The notes under the pieces are model-generated. The model was given only the letters and a program-made list of their open reading frames with translations, did not search any database and was not told where the DNA came from. Shown in pieces: positions 39,158 to 53,700 of a DNA stretch of 64,000 nt (position 1 is the stretch's first letter; each line of letters opens with the position of its first letter). Made by a program: the position numbers and the translations under genes. Location: positions 5,270,001-5,334,000 of the forward strand of contig OZ059894.1 in assembly GCA_964057225.1 (NCBI GenBank). Reading direction: 5' to 3'. The DNA comes from Auanema rhodensis (taxonomy: Eukaryota > Nematoda > Chromadorea > Rhabditida > Rhabditidae).

Positions 39158-42100
39158 GTGTACACGTGATGTGCACTTGGTATGTAACTCGCTTCAAGTC
39201 AAAGATAAAGAGATGCGGTTTCCAAAATTAGATTCCTCATGTCCATATTAGTCTAAAAACAAATTTTTATTGATATTGGTGCATGGTAACCATGACTTTA
39301 AAATTTACGTGAACTTTAATTTATGCTAATTAAGTGAACACATGATGTGCACTTGGTATGTAACTCTCTTCACGTGAAAGATAAAGAGATGCGGTTTTCA
39401 AAATTAGATTCCTCATGTCCATATTAGTCTAAAAACAAATTTTTATTGATATTGGTGCATGGTAACCATGACTTTGAAATTTACGTGAACTTTAATTTAT
39501 GCTAATTAAGTGTACACGTGATGTGCACTTGGTATGTAACTCGCTTCACGTGAAAGATAAAGAGATGCGGTTTTCAAAATTAGATTCCTCATGTCCATAT
39601 TAGTCTAAAAACGAATTTTTATTGATATTGATGCATGGTAACCATGACTTTGAAATTTACGTGAACTTCAATTTATGCTAATTAAGTGTACACGTGATGT
39701 GCACTTGGTACGTAACTCGCTTCAAGTGAAAGATAAAGAGATGCGGTTTTCAAAATTAGATTTCGCATGTCCATATTAGTCTAAAAACAAATTTTTGTCG
39801 ATATTGGTGGATGGTAACCATGACTTTCAAATTTACGTGAACTTCAATTTATGCTAATTAAGTGTACACGTGATGTGCACTTGGTATGTAACTCGCTTCC
39901 AGTCAAAGATAAAGGGATGCGGTTTTCAAAATTAGATTCCCCATGTCCATATTAGTCTAAAAACAAATTTTTATTGATATTGATGCATGGTAACCATGAC
40001 TTTGAAATTTACGTGAACTTCAATTTATGCTAATTAAGTGTACACGTGATGTGCACTTGGTACGTAACTCGCTTCAAGTGAAAGATAAAGAGATGCGGTT
40101 TTCAAAATTAGATTTCGCATGTCCATATTAGTCTAAAAACAAATTTTTGTCGATATTGGTGGATGGTAACCATGACTTTCAAATTTACGTGAACATCAAT
40201 TTATGCTAATTAAGTGTACACGTGATGTGCACTTGGTATGTAACTCGCTTCCAGTCAAAGATAAAGGGATGCGGTTTTCAAAATTAGATTCCCCATGTCC
40301 ATATTAGTCTAAAAACAAATTTTTATTGATATTGGTGCATGGTAACCATGACTTTAAAATTTACGTGAACTTTAATTTATGCTAATTAAGTGTACACGTG
40401 ATGTGCACTTGGTATGTAACTCGCTTCACGTGAAAGATAAAGAGATGCGGTTTTCAAAATTAGATTCCGCATGTCCATATTAGTCTAAAAACAAATTTTT
40501 ATTGATATTGGTGCATGGTAACCATGACTTTAAAATTTACGTGAACTTCAATTTATGCTAATTAAGTGTACACGTGATGTGCACTTGGTATGTAACTCGC
40601 TTCACGTGAAAGATAAAGAGATGCGGTTTTCAAAATTAGATTCCGCATGTCCATATTAGTCTAAAAACGAATTTTTATTGATATTGATGCATGGTAACCA
40701 TGACTTTGAAATTTACGTGAACTTTAATTTATGCTAATTAAGTGTACACATGATGTGCACTTGGTATGTAACTCGCTTCAAGTGAAAGATAAAGAGATGC
40801 GGTTTTCGAAATTAGATTTCGCATGTCCATATTAGTCTAAAAACAAATTTTTATTGATATTGGAGCATGGAAACCATGACTTTAAAATTTACGTGAACTT
40901 TAATTTATGCTAATTAAGTGAACACATGATGTGCACTTGGTATGTAACTCGCTTCACGTGAAAGATAAAGAGATGCGGTTTTCAAAATTAGATTCCTCAT
41001 GTCCATATTAGTCTAAAAACGAATTTTTATCGATATTGATGCATGGTAACCATGACTTTGAAATTTACGTGAACTTTAATTTATGCTTATTAAGTGTACA
41101 CGTGATGTGCACTTGGTATGTAACTCGCTTCACGTGAAAGATAAAGGGATGCGGTTTCCAAGATTAGATTCCTCATGTCCATATTAGTCTAAAAACAAAT
41201 TTTTATTGATATTGGTGCATGGTTACCATGACTTTAAAATTTACGTGAACTTTAATTTATGCTAATTAAGTGAACACATGATGTGCACTTGGTATGTAAC
41301 TCGCTTCACGTGAAAGATAAAGAGATGCGGTTTTCAAAATTAGATTCCTCATGTCCATATTAGTCTAAAAACGAATTTTTATCGATATTGATGCATGGTA
41401 ACCATGAATTTGAAACTTACGTGAACTTTAATTTATGCTAATTAAGTGTACACGTGATGTGCACTTGGTATGTAACTCGCTTCACGTGAAAGATAAAGGG
41501 ATGCGGTTTCCAAAATTAGATTCCTCATGTCCATATTAGTCTAAAAACAAATTTTTGTTGATATTGGTGGATGGTAACCATGACTTTGAAATTTACGTGA
41601 ACTTTAATTTATGCTTATTAAGTGTACACGTGATGTGCACTTGGTATGTAACTCGCTTCACGTGAAAGATAAAGGGATGCGGTTTCCAAAATTAGATTCC
41701 TCATGTCCATATTAGTCTAAAAACAAATTTTTATTGATATTGGTGCATGGTAACCATGACTTTAAAATTTACGTGAACTTTAATTTATGCTAATTAAGTG
41801 AACACATGATGTGCACTTGGTATGTAACTCGCTTCACGTGAAAGATAAAGAGATGCGGTTTACAAAATTGGATTCCTCATGTCCATATTAGTCTAAAAAC
41901 GAATTTTAATTGATATTGATGCATGGTAACCATGAATTTGAAACTTACGTGAACTTTAATTTATGCTAATTAAGTGTACACATGATGTGCACTTGGTATG
42001 TAACTCGCTTCAAGTGATAGATAAAGAGATGCGGTTTTCAAAATTAGATTTCGCATGTCCATATTAGTCTAAAAACAAATTTTTATTGATATTGGTGCAT

Positions 42101-42411
42101 GGTAACCATGACTTTAAAATTTACGTGAACTTTAATTTATGCTAATTAAGTGAACACATTATGTGCACTTGGTATGTAACTCGCTTCACGTGAAAGATGA
42201 AGAGATGCGGTTTCCAAAATTAGATTCCTCATGTCCATATTAGTCTAAAAACAAATTTTTATTGATATTGGTGGATGGTAACCATGACTTTCAAATTTAC
42301 GTGAACTTCAATTTATGCTAATTAAGTGTACACGTGATGTGCACTTGGTATGTAACTCGCTTCAAGTCAAAGATAAAGGGATGCGGTTTTCAAAATTAGA
42401 TTCCCCATGTC
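39151..42411 (+). repeat. Forward array resembling 23-25 kb
   Basis: About 18 monomers. gaacatcaattt (40,192), ggagcatggaaacc (40,863) and cggtttacaaaatt (41,868) keep the order they have in block 1, at similar but not identical spacing. Private changes include ttttcgaaatt near 40,805, tggttacc near 41,221, gaaacttacg near 41,412 and 41,940, and aaaattggattc near 41,875. No regular HOR was found. Confidence 0.75.
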
Positions 42412-44576
42412 CATATTAGTCTAAAAACAAATTTTTATTAATATTTGTGCATGGTAACCATGACTTTAAAATTTACGTGAACTTTAATTTATGCTAATTA
42501 AGTGTACACATGATGTGCACTTGGTATGTAACTCGCTTCACGTGAAAGATAAAGAGATGCGGATTTCAAAATTAGATTCCCCATGTCCATATTAGTCTAA
42601 AAACAAATTTTTATTAATATTGGTGCATGGTAACCATGACTTTAAAATTTACCTGAACTTTAATTTATGCTAATTAAGTGTACACATGATGTGCACTCGG
42701 TATGTAACTCGCTTCACGTGAAAGATAAAGAGATGCGATTTTCAAAATTAAATTCCTCATGTCCATATTAGTCTAAAAACGAATTTTTATTGATATTGAT
42801 GCATGGTAACCATGACTTTGAAATTTACGTGAACTTTAATTTATGCTAATTAAGTGTACACATGATGTGCACTTGGTATGTAACTCGCTTCAAGTGAAAG
42901 ATAAAGAGATGCGGTTTTCAAAATTAGATTTCGCATGTCCATATTAGTCTAAAAACAAATTTTTATTGATATTGGAGCATGGTAACCATGACTTTAAAAT
43001 TTACGTGAACTTTAATTTATGCTAATTAAGTGTACACGTGTTGTGCATTTGGTATGTAACTCGCTTCACGTGAAAGATGAAGGGATGCGGTTTTCAAAAT
43101 TAGATTCCTCATGTCCATATTAGTCTAAAAACAAATTTTTGTTGATATTGGTGGATGGTAACCATGACTTTCAAATTTACGTGAACTTTAATTTATGCTA
43201 ATTAAGTGTACACGTGTTGTGCATTTGGTATGTAACTCGCTTCAAGTGAAAGATGAAGAGATGCGGTTTTCAAAATTAGATTTCGCATGTCCATATTAGT
43301 CTAAAAACAAATTTTTATTGATATTGGTGCATGGTAACCATGACTTTAAAATTTACGTGAACTTTAATTTATGCTAATTAAGTGTACACGTGTTGTGCAT
43401 TTGGTATGTAACTCGCTTCACGTGAAAGATGAAGGGATGCGGTTTTCAAAATTAGATTCCTCATGTCCATATTAGTCTAAAAACAAATTTTTGTTGATAT
43501 TGGTGGATGGTAACCATGACTTTCAAATTTACGTGAACTTTAATTTATGCTAATTAAGTGTACACGTGTTGTGCATTTGGTATGTAACTCGCTTCAAGTG
43601 AAAGATGAAGAGATGCGGTTTTCAAAATTAGATTTCGCATGTCCATATTAGTCTAAAAACAAATTTTTATTAATATTTGTGCATGGTAACCATGACTTTA
43701 AAATTTACGTGAACTTTAATTTATGCTAATTAAGTGTACACATGATGTGCACTTGGTATGTAACTCGCTTCACGTGAAAGATAAAGAGATGCGGATTTCA
43801 AAATTAGATTCCCCATGTCCATATTAGTCTAAAAACAAATTTTTATTAATATTGGTGCATGGTAACCATGACTTTAAAATTTACCTGAACTTTAATTTAT
43901 GCTAATTAAGTGTACACATGATGTGCACTCGGTATGTAACTCGCTTCACGTGAAAGATAAAGAGATGCGATTTTCAAAATTAAATTCCTCATGTCCATAT
44001 TAGTCTAAAAACGAATTTTTATTGATATTGATGCATGGTAACCATGACTTTGAAATTTACGTGAACTTTAATTTATGCTAATTAAGTGTACACATGATGT
44101 GCACTTGGTATGTAACTCGCTTCAAGTGAAAGATAAAGAGATGCGGTTTTCAAAATTAGATTTCGCATGTCCATATTAGTCTAAAAACAAATTTTTATTG
44201 ATATTGGAGCATGGTAACCATGACTTTAAAATTTACGTGAACTTTAATTTATGCTAATTAAGTGTACACGTGTTGTGCATTTGGTATGTAACTCGCTTCA
44301 CGTGAAAGATGAAGGGATGCGGTTTTCAAAATTAGATTCCTCATGTCCATATTAGTCTAAAAACAAATTTTTGTTGATATTGGTGGATGGTAACCATGAC
44401 TTTCAAATTTACGTGAACTTTAATTTATGCTAATTAAGTGTACACGTGTTGTGCATTTGGTATGTAACTCGCTTCAAGTGAAAGATGAAGAGATGCGGTT
44501 TTCAAAATTAGATTTCGCATGTCCATATTAGTCTAAAAACAAATTTTTATTGATATTGGTGCATGGTAACCATGAC
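42412..44576 (+). repeat. Seven-monomer tandem duplication (1,232 bp)
   Basis: Bases 42,412-43,344 recur at 43,644-44,576. Markers: atatttgtgcatgg at 42,441 and 43,673, cggatttcaaaa, ttacctgaac, gcgattttc at 42,735 and 43,967, and cgtgttgtgcatttgg. That last marker is in four consecutive monomers (43,038, 43,214, 43,390, 43,566) in the first copy and in two (44,270, 44,446) in the second. The first copy therefore also has a two-monomer (352-bp) doubling. Confidence 0.8.
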
Positions 44577-46149
44577 TTTGAAATTTACGTGAACTTTAAT
44601 TTATGCTAATTAAGTGTACACGTGATGTGCACTTGGTATGTAACTCGCTTCACGTGAAAGATGAAGAGATGCGGTTTTCAAAATTAGATTCCCCATGTCC
44701 ATATTAGTCTAAAAACAAATTTTTGTTGATATTGGTGGATGGTAACCATGACTTTCAAATTTACGTGAACTTCAATTTATGCTAATTAAGTGTACACGTG
44801 ATGTGCACTTGGTATGTAACTCGCTTAAAGTCAAAGATAAAGAGATGCGGTTTTCAAAATTAGATTCCCCATGTCCATATTAGTCTAAAAACAAATTTTT
44901 ATTAATATTGGTGCATGGTAACCATGACTTTGAAATTTACGTGAACTTTAATTTATGCTAATTAAGTGTACACATAATGTGCACTTGGTATGTAACTCGC
45001 TTCAAGTGAAAGATAAAGAGATGCGGTTTTCAAAAATAGATTTCGCATGTCCATATTAGTCTAAAAACAAATTTTTATTGATATTGGTGCATGGTAACCA
45101 TGACTTTAAAATTTACGTGAGCTTTAATTTATGCTAATTAAGTGAACACATGATGTGCACTTGGTATGTAACTCGCTTCACGTGAAAGATAAAGAGATGC
45201 GGTTTTCAAAATTAGATTCCTCATGTCCATATTAGTCTAAAAACGAATTTTAATTGATATTGATGCATGGTAACCATGAATTTGAAATTTACGTGAACTT
45301 TAATTTATGCTAATTAAGTGTACACATGATGTGCACTTGGTATGTAACTCGCTTCACGTGAAAGATAAAGAGATGCGGATTTCAAAATTAGATTCCCCAT
45401 GTCCATATTAGTCTAAAAACAAATTTTTATTAATATTGGTGCATGTTAACCATGACTTTAAAATTTACGTGAACTTTAATTTATGCTAATTAAGTGTACA
45501 CATGATGTGCACTCGGTATGTAACTCGCTTCACGTGAAAGATAAAGAGATGCGATTTTCAAAATTAAATTCCTCATGTCCATATTAGTCTAAAAACGAAT
45601 TTTTATTGATATTGATGCATGGTAACCATGACTTTGAAATTTACGTGAACTTTAATTTATGCTAATTAAGTGTACACATGATGTGCACTTGGTATGTAAC
45701 TCGCTTCAAGTCAAAGATAAAGGGATGCGGTTTTCAAAATTAGATTCCTCATGTCCATATTAGTCTAAAAACAAATTTTTGTTGATATTGGTGGATGGTA
45801 ACCATGACTTTCAAATTTACGTGAACTTTAATTTATGCTAATTAAGTGTACACGTGTTGTGCACTTGGTATGTAACTCGCTTCAAGTGAAAGATAAAGAG
45901 ATGCGGTTTTCAAAATTAGATTTCGCATGTCCATATTAGTCTAAAAACGAATTTTTATTGATATTGATGCATGGTAACCATGACTTTGAAATTTACGTGA
46001 ACTTTAATTTATGCTAATTAAGTGTACACGTGATGTGCACTTGGTATGTAACTCGCTTCACGTGAAAGATGAAGGGATGCGGTTTTCAAAATTAGATTCC
46101 TCATGTCCATATTAGTCTAAAAACAAATTTTTGTTGATATTGGTGGATG
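44577..46149 (+). repeat. Mosaic satellite segment
   Basis: About nine monomers of the types seen on both sides: gcactcgg/gcgattttc at 45,551, ttaattgatattgatg with atgaatttgaaa near 45,250, and cgtgttgtgc near 45,853. Single-copy changes include cttaaagtcaaag near 44,826, caaaaatagattt near 45,032 and acgtgagcttt near 45,116. I saw no tandem HOR limited to this stretch. Confidence 0.65.
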
Positions 46150-49100
46150 GTAACCATGACTTTCAAATTTACGTGAACTTTAATTTATGCTAATTAAGTG
46201 TACACGTGTTGTGCACTTGGTATGTAACTCGCTTCAAGTGAAAGATAAAGAGATGCGGTTTTCAAAATTAGATTTCGCATGTCCATATTAGTCTAAAAAC
46301 AAATTTTTATTGATATTGGTGCATGGTAACCATGACTTTGAAATTTACGTGAACTTTAATTTATGCTAATTAAGTGTACACGTGATGTGCACTTGGTATG
46401 TAACTCGCTTCACGTGAAAGATGAAGAGATGCGGTTTTCAAAATTAGATTCCCCATGTCCATATTAGTCTAAAAACAAATTTTTGTTGATATTGGTGGAT
46501 GGTAACCATGACTTTCAAATTTACGTGAACTTCAATTTATGCTAATTAAGTGTACACGTGATGTGCACTTGGTATGTAACTCGCTTCAAGTCAAAGATAA
46601 AGAGATGCGGTTTTCAAAATTAGATTCCCCATGTCCATATTAGTCTAAAAACAAATTTTTATTAATATTGGTGCATGGTAACCATGACTTTGAAATTTAC
46701 GTGAACTTTAATTTATGCTAATTAAGTGTACACATAATGTGCACTTGGTATGTAACTCGCTTCAAGTGAAAGATAAAGAGATGCGGTTTTCAAAATTAGA
46801 TTCCCCATGTCCATATTAGTCTAAAAACAAATTTTTGTTGATATTGGTGGATGGTAACCATGACTTTCAAATTTACGTGAACTTCAATTTATGCTAATTA
46901 AGTGTACACGTGATGTGCACTTGGTATGTAACTCGCTTCAAGTCAAAGATAAAGAGATGCGGTTTTCAAAATTAGATTCCCCATGTCCATATTAGTCTAA
47001 AAACAAATTTTTATTAATATTGGTGCATGGTAACCATGACTTTGAAATTTACGTGAACTTTAATTTATGCTAATTAAGTGTACACATAATATGCACTTGG
47101 TATGTAACTCGCTTCAAGTGAAAGATAAAGAGATGCGGTTTTCAAAATTAGATTTCGCATGTCCATATTAGTCTAAAAACAAAGTTTTATTAATATTGGT
47201 GCATGTTAACCATGACTTTAAAATTTACGTGAACTTTAATTTATGCTAATTAAGTGTACACATGATGTGCACTCGGTATGTAACTCGCTTCACGTGAAAG
47301 ATAAAGAGATGCGATTTTCAAAATTAAATTCCTCATGTCCATATTAGTCTAAAAACGAATTTTTATTGATATTGATGCATGGTAACCATGACTTTTAAAT
47401 TTACGTGAACTTTAATTTATGCTAATTAAGTGTACACATGATGTGCACTTGGTATGTAACTCGCTTCAAGTGAAAGATAAAGAGATGCGGTTTTCAAAAT
47501 TAGATTTCGCATGTCCATATTAGTCTAAAAACAAATTTTTATTGATATTGGAGCATGGTAACCATGACTTTAAAATTTACGTGAACTTCAATTTATGCTA
47601 ATTAAGTGTACACGTGATGTGCACTTGGTATGTAACTCGCTTCACGTGAAAGATGAAGGGATGCGGTTTTCAAAATTAGATTCCTCATGTCCATATTAGT
47701 CTAAAAACAAATTTTTGTTGATATTGGTGGATGGTAACCATGACTTTCAAATTTACGTGAACTTTAATTTATGCTAATTAAGTGTACACGTGTTGTGCAC
47801 TTGGTATGTAACTCGCTTCAAGTGAAAGATAAAGAGATGCGGTTTTCAAAATTAGATTTCGCATGTCCATATTAGTCTAAAAACAAATTTTTATTGATAT
47901 TGGTGCATGGTAACCATGACTTTGAAATTTACGTGAACTTTAATTTATGCTAATTGAGTGTACACGTGATGTGCACTTGGTATGTAACTCGCTTCACGTG
48001 AAAGATGAAGAGATGCGGTTTTCAAAATTAGATTCCCCATGTCCATATTAGTCTAAAAACAAATTTTTGTTGATATTGGTGGATGGTAACCATGACTTTC
48101 AAATTTACGTGAACTTCAATTTATGCTAATTAAGTGTACACGTGATGTGCACTTGGTATGTAACTCGCTTCAAGTCAAAGATAAAGAGATGCGGTTTTCA
48201 AAATTAGATTCCCCATGTCCATATTAGTCTAAAAACAAATTTTTATTAATATTGGTGCATGGTAACCATGACTTTGAAATTTACGTGAACTTTAATTTAT
48301 GCTAATTAAGTGTACACATAATGTGCACTTGGTATGTAACTCGCTTCAAGTGAAAGATAAAGAGATGCGGTTTTCAAAATTAGATTTCGCATGTCCATAT
48401 TAGTCTAAAAACAAATTTTTATTGATATTGGTGCATGGTAACCATGACTTTCAAATTTACGTGAACTTTAATTTATGCTAATTAAGTGTACACGTGTTGT
48501 GCACTTGGTATGTAACTCGCTTCAAGTGAAAGATAAAGAGATGCGGTTTTCAAAATTAGATTTCGCATGTCCATATTAGTCTAAAAACAAATTTTTATTG
48601 ATATTGGTGCATGGTAACCATGACTTTGAAATTTACGTGAACTTTAATTTATGCTAATTAAGTGTACACGTGATGTGCACTTGGTATGTAACTCGCTTCA
48701 CGTGAAAGATGAAGAGATGCGGTTTTCAAAATTAGATTCCCCATGTCCATATTAGTCTAAAAACAAATTTTTGTTGATATTGGTGGATGGTAACCATGAC
48801 TTTCAAATTTACGTGAACTTCAATTTATGCTAATTAAGTGTACACGTGATGTGCACTTGGTATGTAACTCGCTTCAAGTCAAAGATAAAGAGATGCGGTT
48901 TTCAAAATTAGATTCCCCATGTCCATATTAGTCTAAAAACAAATTTTTATTAATATTGGTGCATGGTAACCATGACTTTGAAATTTACGTGAACTTTAAT
49001 TTATGCTAATTAAGTGTACACATAATGTGCACTTGGTATGTAACTCGCTTCAAGTGAAAGATAAAGAGATGCGGTTTTCAAAATTAGATTCCCCATGTCC

Positions 49101-50725
49101 ATATTAGTCTAAAAACAAATTTTTGTTGATATTGGTGGATGGTAACCATGACTTTCAAATTTACGTGAACTTCAATTTATGCTAATTAAGTGTACACGTG
49201 ATGTGCACTTGGTATGTAACTCGCTTCAAGTCAAAGATAAAGAGATGCGGTTTTCAAAATTAGATTCCCCATGTCCATATTAGTCTAAAAACAAATTTTT
49301 ATTAATATTGGTGCATGGTAACCATGACTTTGAAATTTACGTGAACTTTAATTTATGCTAATTAAGTGTACACATAATATGCACTTGGTATGTAACTCGC
49401 TTCAAGTGAAAGATAAAGAGATGCGGTTTTCAAAATTAGATTTCGCATGTCCATATTAGTCTAAAAACAAAGTTTTATTAATATTGGTGCATGTTAACCA
49501 TGACTTTAAAATTTACGTGAACTTTAATTTATGCTAATTAAGTGTACACATGATGTGCACTCGGTATGTAACTCGCTTCACGTGAAAGATAAAGAGATGC
49601 GATTTTCAAAATTAAATTCCTCATTTCCATATTAGTCTAAAAACGAATTTTTATTGATATTGATGCATGGTAACCATGACTTTTAAATTTACGTGAACTT
49701 TAATTTATGCTAATTAAGTGTACACGTGATGTGCACTTGGTATGTAACTCGCTTCACGTGAAAGATAAAGAGATGCGGTTTTCAAAATTAGATTCCTCAT
49801 GTCCATATTAGTCTAAAAACGAATTTTTATTGATATTGATGCATGGTAACCATGACTTTTAAATTTACGTGAACTTTAATTTATGCTAATTAAGTGTACA
49901 CATGATGTGCACTTGGTATGTAACTCGCTTCAAGTGAAAGATAAAGAGATGCGGTTTTCAAAATTAGATTTCGCATGTCCATATTAGTCTAAAAACAAAT
50001 TTTTGTTGATATTGGTGGATGGTAACCATGACTTTCAAATTTACGTGAACTTTAATTTATGCTAATTAAGTGTACACGTGTTGTGCACTTGGTATGTAAC
50101 TCGCTTCAAGTGAAAGATAAAGAGATGCGGTTTTCAAAATTAGATTTCGCATGTCCATATTAGTCTAAAAACAAATTTTTATTGATATTGGTGCATGGTA
50201 ACCATGACTTTGAAATTTACGTGAACTTTAATTTATGCTAATTGAGTGTACACGTGATGTGCACTTGGTATGTAACTCGCTTCACGTGAAAGATGAAGAG
50301 ATGCGGTTTTCAAAATTAGATTCCCCATGTCCATATTAGTCTAAAAACAAATTTTTGTTGATATTGGTGGATGGTAACCATGACTTTCAAATTTACGTGA
50401 ACTTCAATTTATGCTAATTAAGTGTACACGTGATGTGCACTTGGTATGTAACTCGCTTCAAGTCAAAGATAAAGAGATGCGGTTTTCAAAATTAGATTCC
50501 CCATGTCCATATTAGTCTAAAAACAAATTTTTATTAATATTGGTGCATGGTAACCATGACTTTGAAATTTACGTGAACTTTAATTTATGCTAATTAAGTG
50601 TACACATAATGTGCACTTGGTATGTAACTCGCTTCAAGTGAAAGATAAAGAGATGCGGTTTTCAAAATTAGATTTCGCATGTCCATATTAGTCTAAAAAC
50701 AAATTTTTATTGATATTGGTGCATG
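46150..50725 (+). repeat. Thirteen-monomer HOR, two copies (2,288 bp)
   Basis: Copy 1 is about 46,150-48,437 and copy 2 about 48,438-50,725. Markers 2,288 bp apart: cacataatatgc (47,086/49,374), aaacaaagttttatt (about 47,180/49,468), gcatgttaacc, gcgattttc (47,311/49,599), gacttttaaattt and taattgagtg (47,953/50,241). The copies agree except for a patch of one to two monomers. Copy 1 has the ggagcatgg monomer near 47,550; copy 2 has instead a second gatgcatgg/gacttttaaa monomer near 49,830. Copy 2 also has tcatttcc near 49,621. Confidence 0.85.
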
Positions 50726-53700
50726 GTAACCATGACTTTAAAATTTACGTGAACTTTAATTTATGCTAATTAAGTGTACACATGATGTGCACTCGGTATG
50801 TAACTCGCTTCACGTGAAAGATAAAGAGATGCGATTTTCAAAATTAAATTCCTCATGTCCATATTAGTCTAAAAACGAATTTTTATTGATATTGATGCAT
50901 GGTAACCATGACTTTGAAATTTACGTGAACTTTAATTTATGCTAATTAAGTGTACACATGATGTGCACTTGGTATGTAACTCGCTTCAAGTGAAAGATAA
51001 AGAGATGCGGTTTTCAAAATTAGATTTCGCATGTCCATATTAGTCTAAAAACAAATTTTTATTGATATTGGAGCATGGTAACCATGACTTTAAAATTTAC
51101 GTGAACTTCAATTTATGCTAATTAAGTGTACACGTGATGTGCACTTGGTATGTAACTCGCTTCACGTGAAAGATGAAGGGATGCGGTTTTCAAAATTAGA
51201 TTCCTCATGTCCATTTTAGTCTAAAAACAAATTTTTGTTGATATTGGTGGATGGTAACCATGACTTTCAAATTTACGTGAACTTTAATTTATGCTAATTA
51301 AGTGTACACGTGTTGTGCACTTGGTATGTAACTCGCTTCAAGTGAAAGATAAAGAGATGCGGTTTTCAAAATTAGATTTCTCATGTCCATATTAGTCTAA
51401 AAACGAATTTTAATTGATATTGATGCATGGTAACCATGAATTTGAAATTTACGTGAACTTTAATTTATGCTAATTAAGTGTACACATGATGTGCACTAGG
51501 TATGTAACTCGCTTCAAGTGATAGATAAAGAGATGCGGTTTTCAAAATTAGATTCCCCATGTCCATATTAGTCTAAAAACAAATTTTTATTAATATTGGT
51601 GCATGGTAACCATGACTTTGAAATTTACGTGAACTTTAATTTATGCTAATTAAGTGTACACATAATGTGCACTTGGTATGTAACTCGCTTCAAGTGAAAG
51701 ATAAAGAGATGCGGTTTTCAAAATTAGATTTCGCATGTCCATATTAGTCTAAAAACAAATTTTTATTGATATTGGTGCATGGTAACCATGACTTTAAAAT
51801 TTACGTGAACTTTAATTTATGCTAATTAAGTGTACACATGATGTGCACTCGGTATGTAACTCGCTTCACGTGAAAGATAAAGAGATGCGATTTTCAAAAT
51901 TAAATTCCTCATGTCCATATTAGTCTAAAAACGAATTTTTATTGATATTGATGCATGGTAACCATGACTTTGAAATTTACGTGAACTTTAATTTATGCTA
52001 ATTAAGTGTACACATAATGTGCACTTGGTATGTAACTCGCTTCAAGTGAAAGATAAAGAGATGCGGTTTTCAAAATTAGATTTCGCATGTCCATATTAGT
52101 CTAAAAACAAATTTTTATTGATATTGGTGCATGGTAACCATGACTTTAAAATTTACGTGAACTTTAATTTATGCTAATTAAGTGAACACATGATGTGCAC
52201 TTGGTATGTAACTCGCTTCACGTGAAAGATAAAGAGATGCGGTTTTCAAAATTAGATTCCTCATGTCCATATTAGTCTAAAAACGAATTTTAATTGATAT
52301 TGGTGCATGGTAACCATGAATTTGAAATTTACGTGAACTTTAATTTATGCTAATTAAGTGTACACATAATGTGCACTTGGTATGTAACTCGCTTCAAGTG
52401 ATAGATAAAGAGATGCGGTTTTCAAAATTAGATTCCCCATGTCCATATTAGTCTAAAAACAAATTTTTATTGATATTGGTGCATGGTAACCATGACTTTA
52501 AAATTTACGTGAACTTTAATTTATGCTAATTAAGTGTACACGTGTTGTGCACTTGGTATGTAACTCGCTTCAAGTGAAAGATAAAGAGATGCGGTTTTCA
52601 AAATTAGATTTCGCATGTCCATATTAGTCTAAAAACAAATTTTTATTGATATTGGTGCATGGTAACCATGACTTTAAAATTTACGTGAACTTTAATTTAT
52701 GCTAATTAAGTGAACACATGATGTGCACTTGGTATGTAACTCGCTTCACGTGAAAGATAAAGAGATGCGGTTTTCAAAATTAGATTCCTCATGTCCATAT
52801 TAGTCTAAAAACGAATTTTAATTGATATTGATGCATGGTAACCATGAATTTGAAATTTACGTGAACTTTAATTTATGCTAATTAAGTGTACACATGATGT
52901 GCACTTGGTATGTAACTCGCTTCAAGTGATAGATAAAGAGATGCGGTTTTCAAAATTAGATTCCCCATGTCCATATTAGTCTAAAAACAAATTTTTATTA
53001 ATATTGGTGCATGGTAACCATGACTTTGAAATTTACGTGAACTTTAATTTATGCTAATTAAGAGTACACATAATGTGCACTTGGTATGTAACTCGCTTCA
53101 AGTGAAAGATAAAGAGATGCGGTTTTCAAAATTAGATTTCGCATGTCCATATTAGTCTAAAAACAAATTTTTATTGATATTGGTGCATGGTAACCATGAC
53201 TTTAAAATTTACGTGAACTTTAATTTATGCTAATTAAGTGTACACATGATGTGCACTCGGTATGTAACTCGCTTCACGTGAAAGATAAAGAGATGCGATT
53301 TTCAAAATTAAATTCCTCATGTCCATATTAGTCTAAAAACGAATTTTTATTGATATTGATGCATGGTAACCATGACTTTGAAATTTACGTGAACTTTAAT
53401 TTATGCTAATTAAGTGTACACATGATGTGCACTTGGTATGTAACTCGCTTCAAGTGAAAGATAAAGAGATGCGGTTTTCAAAATTAGATTTCGCATGTCC
53501 ATATTAGTCTAAAAACAAATTTTTATTGATATTGGAGCATGGTAACCATGACTTTAAAATTTACGTGAACTTCAATTTATGCTAATTAAGTGTACACGTG
53601 ATGTGCACTTGGTATGTAACTCGCTTCACGTGAAAGATGAAGGGATGCGGTTTTCAAAATTAGATTCCTCATGTCCATATTAGTCTAAAAACAAATTTTT

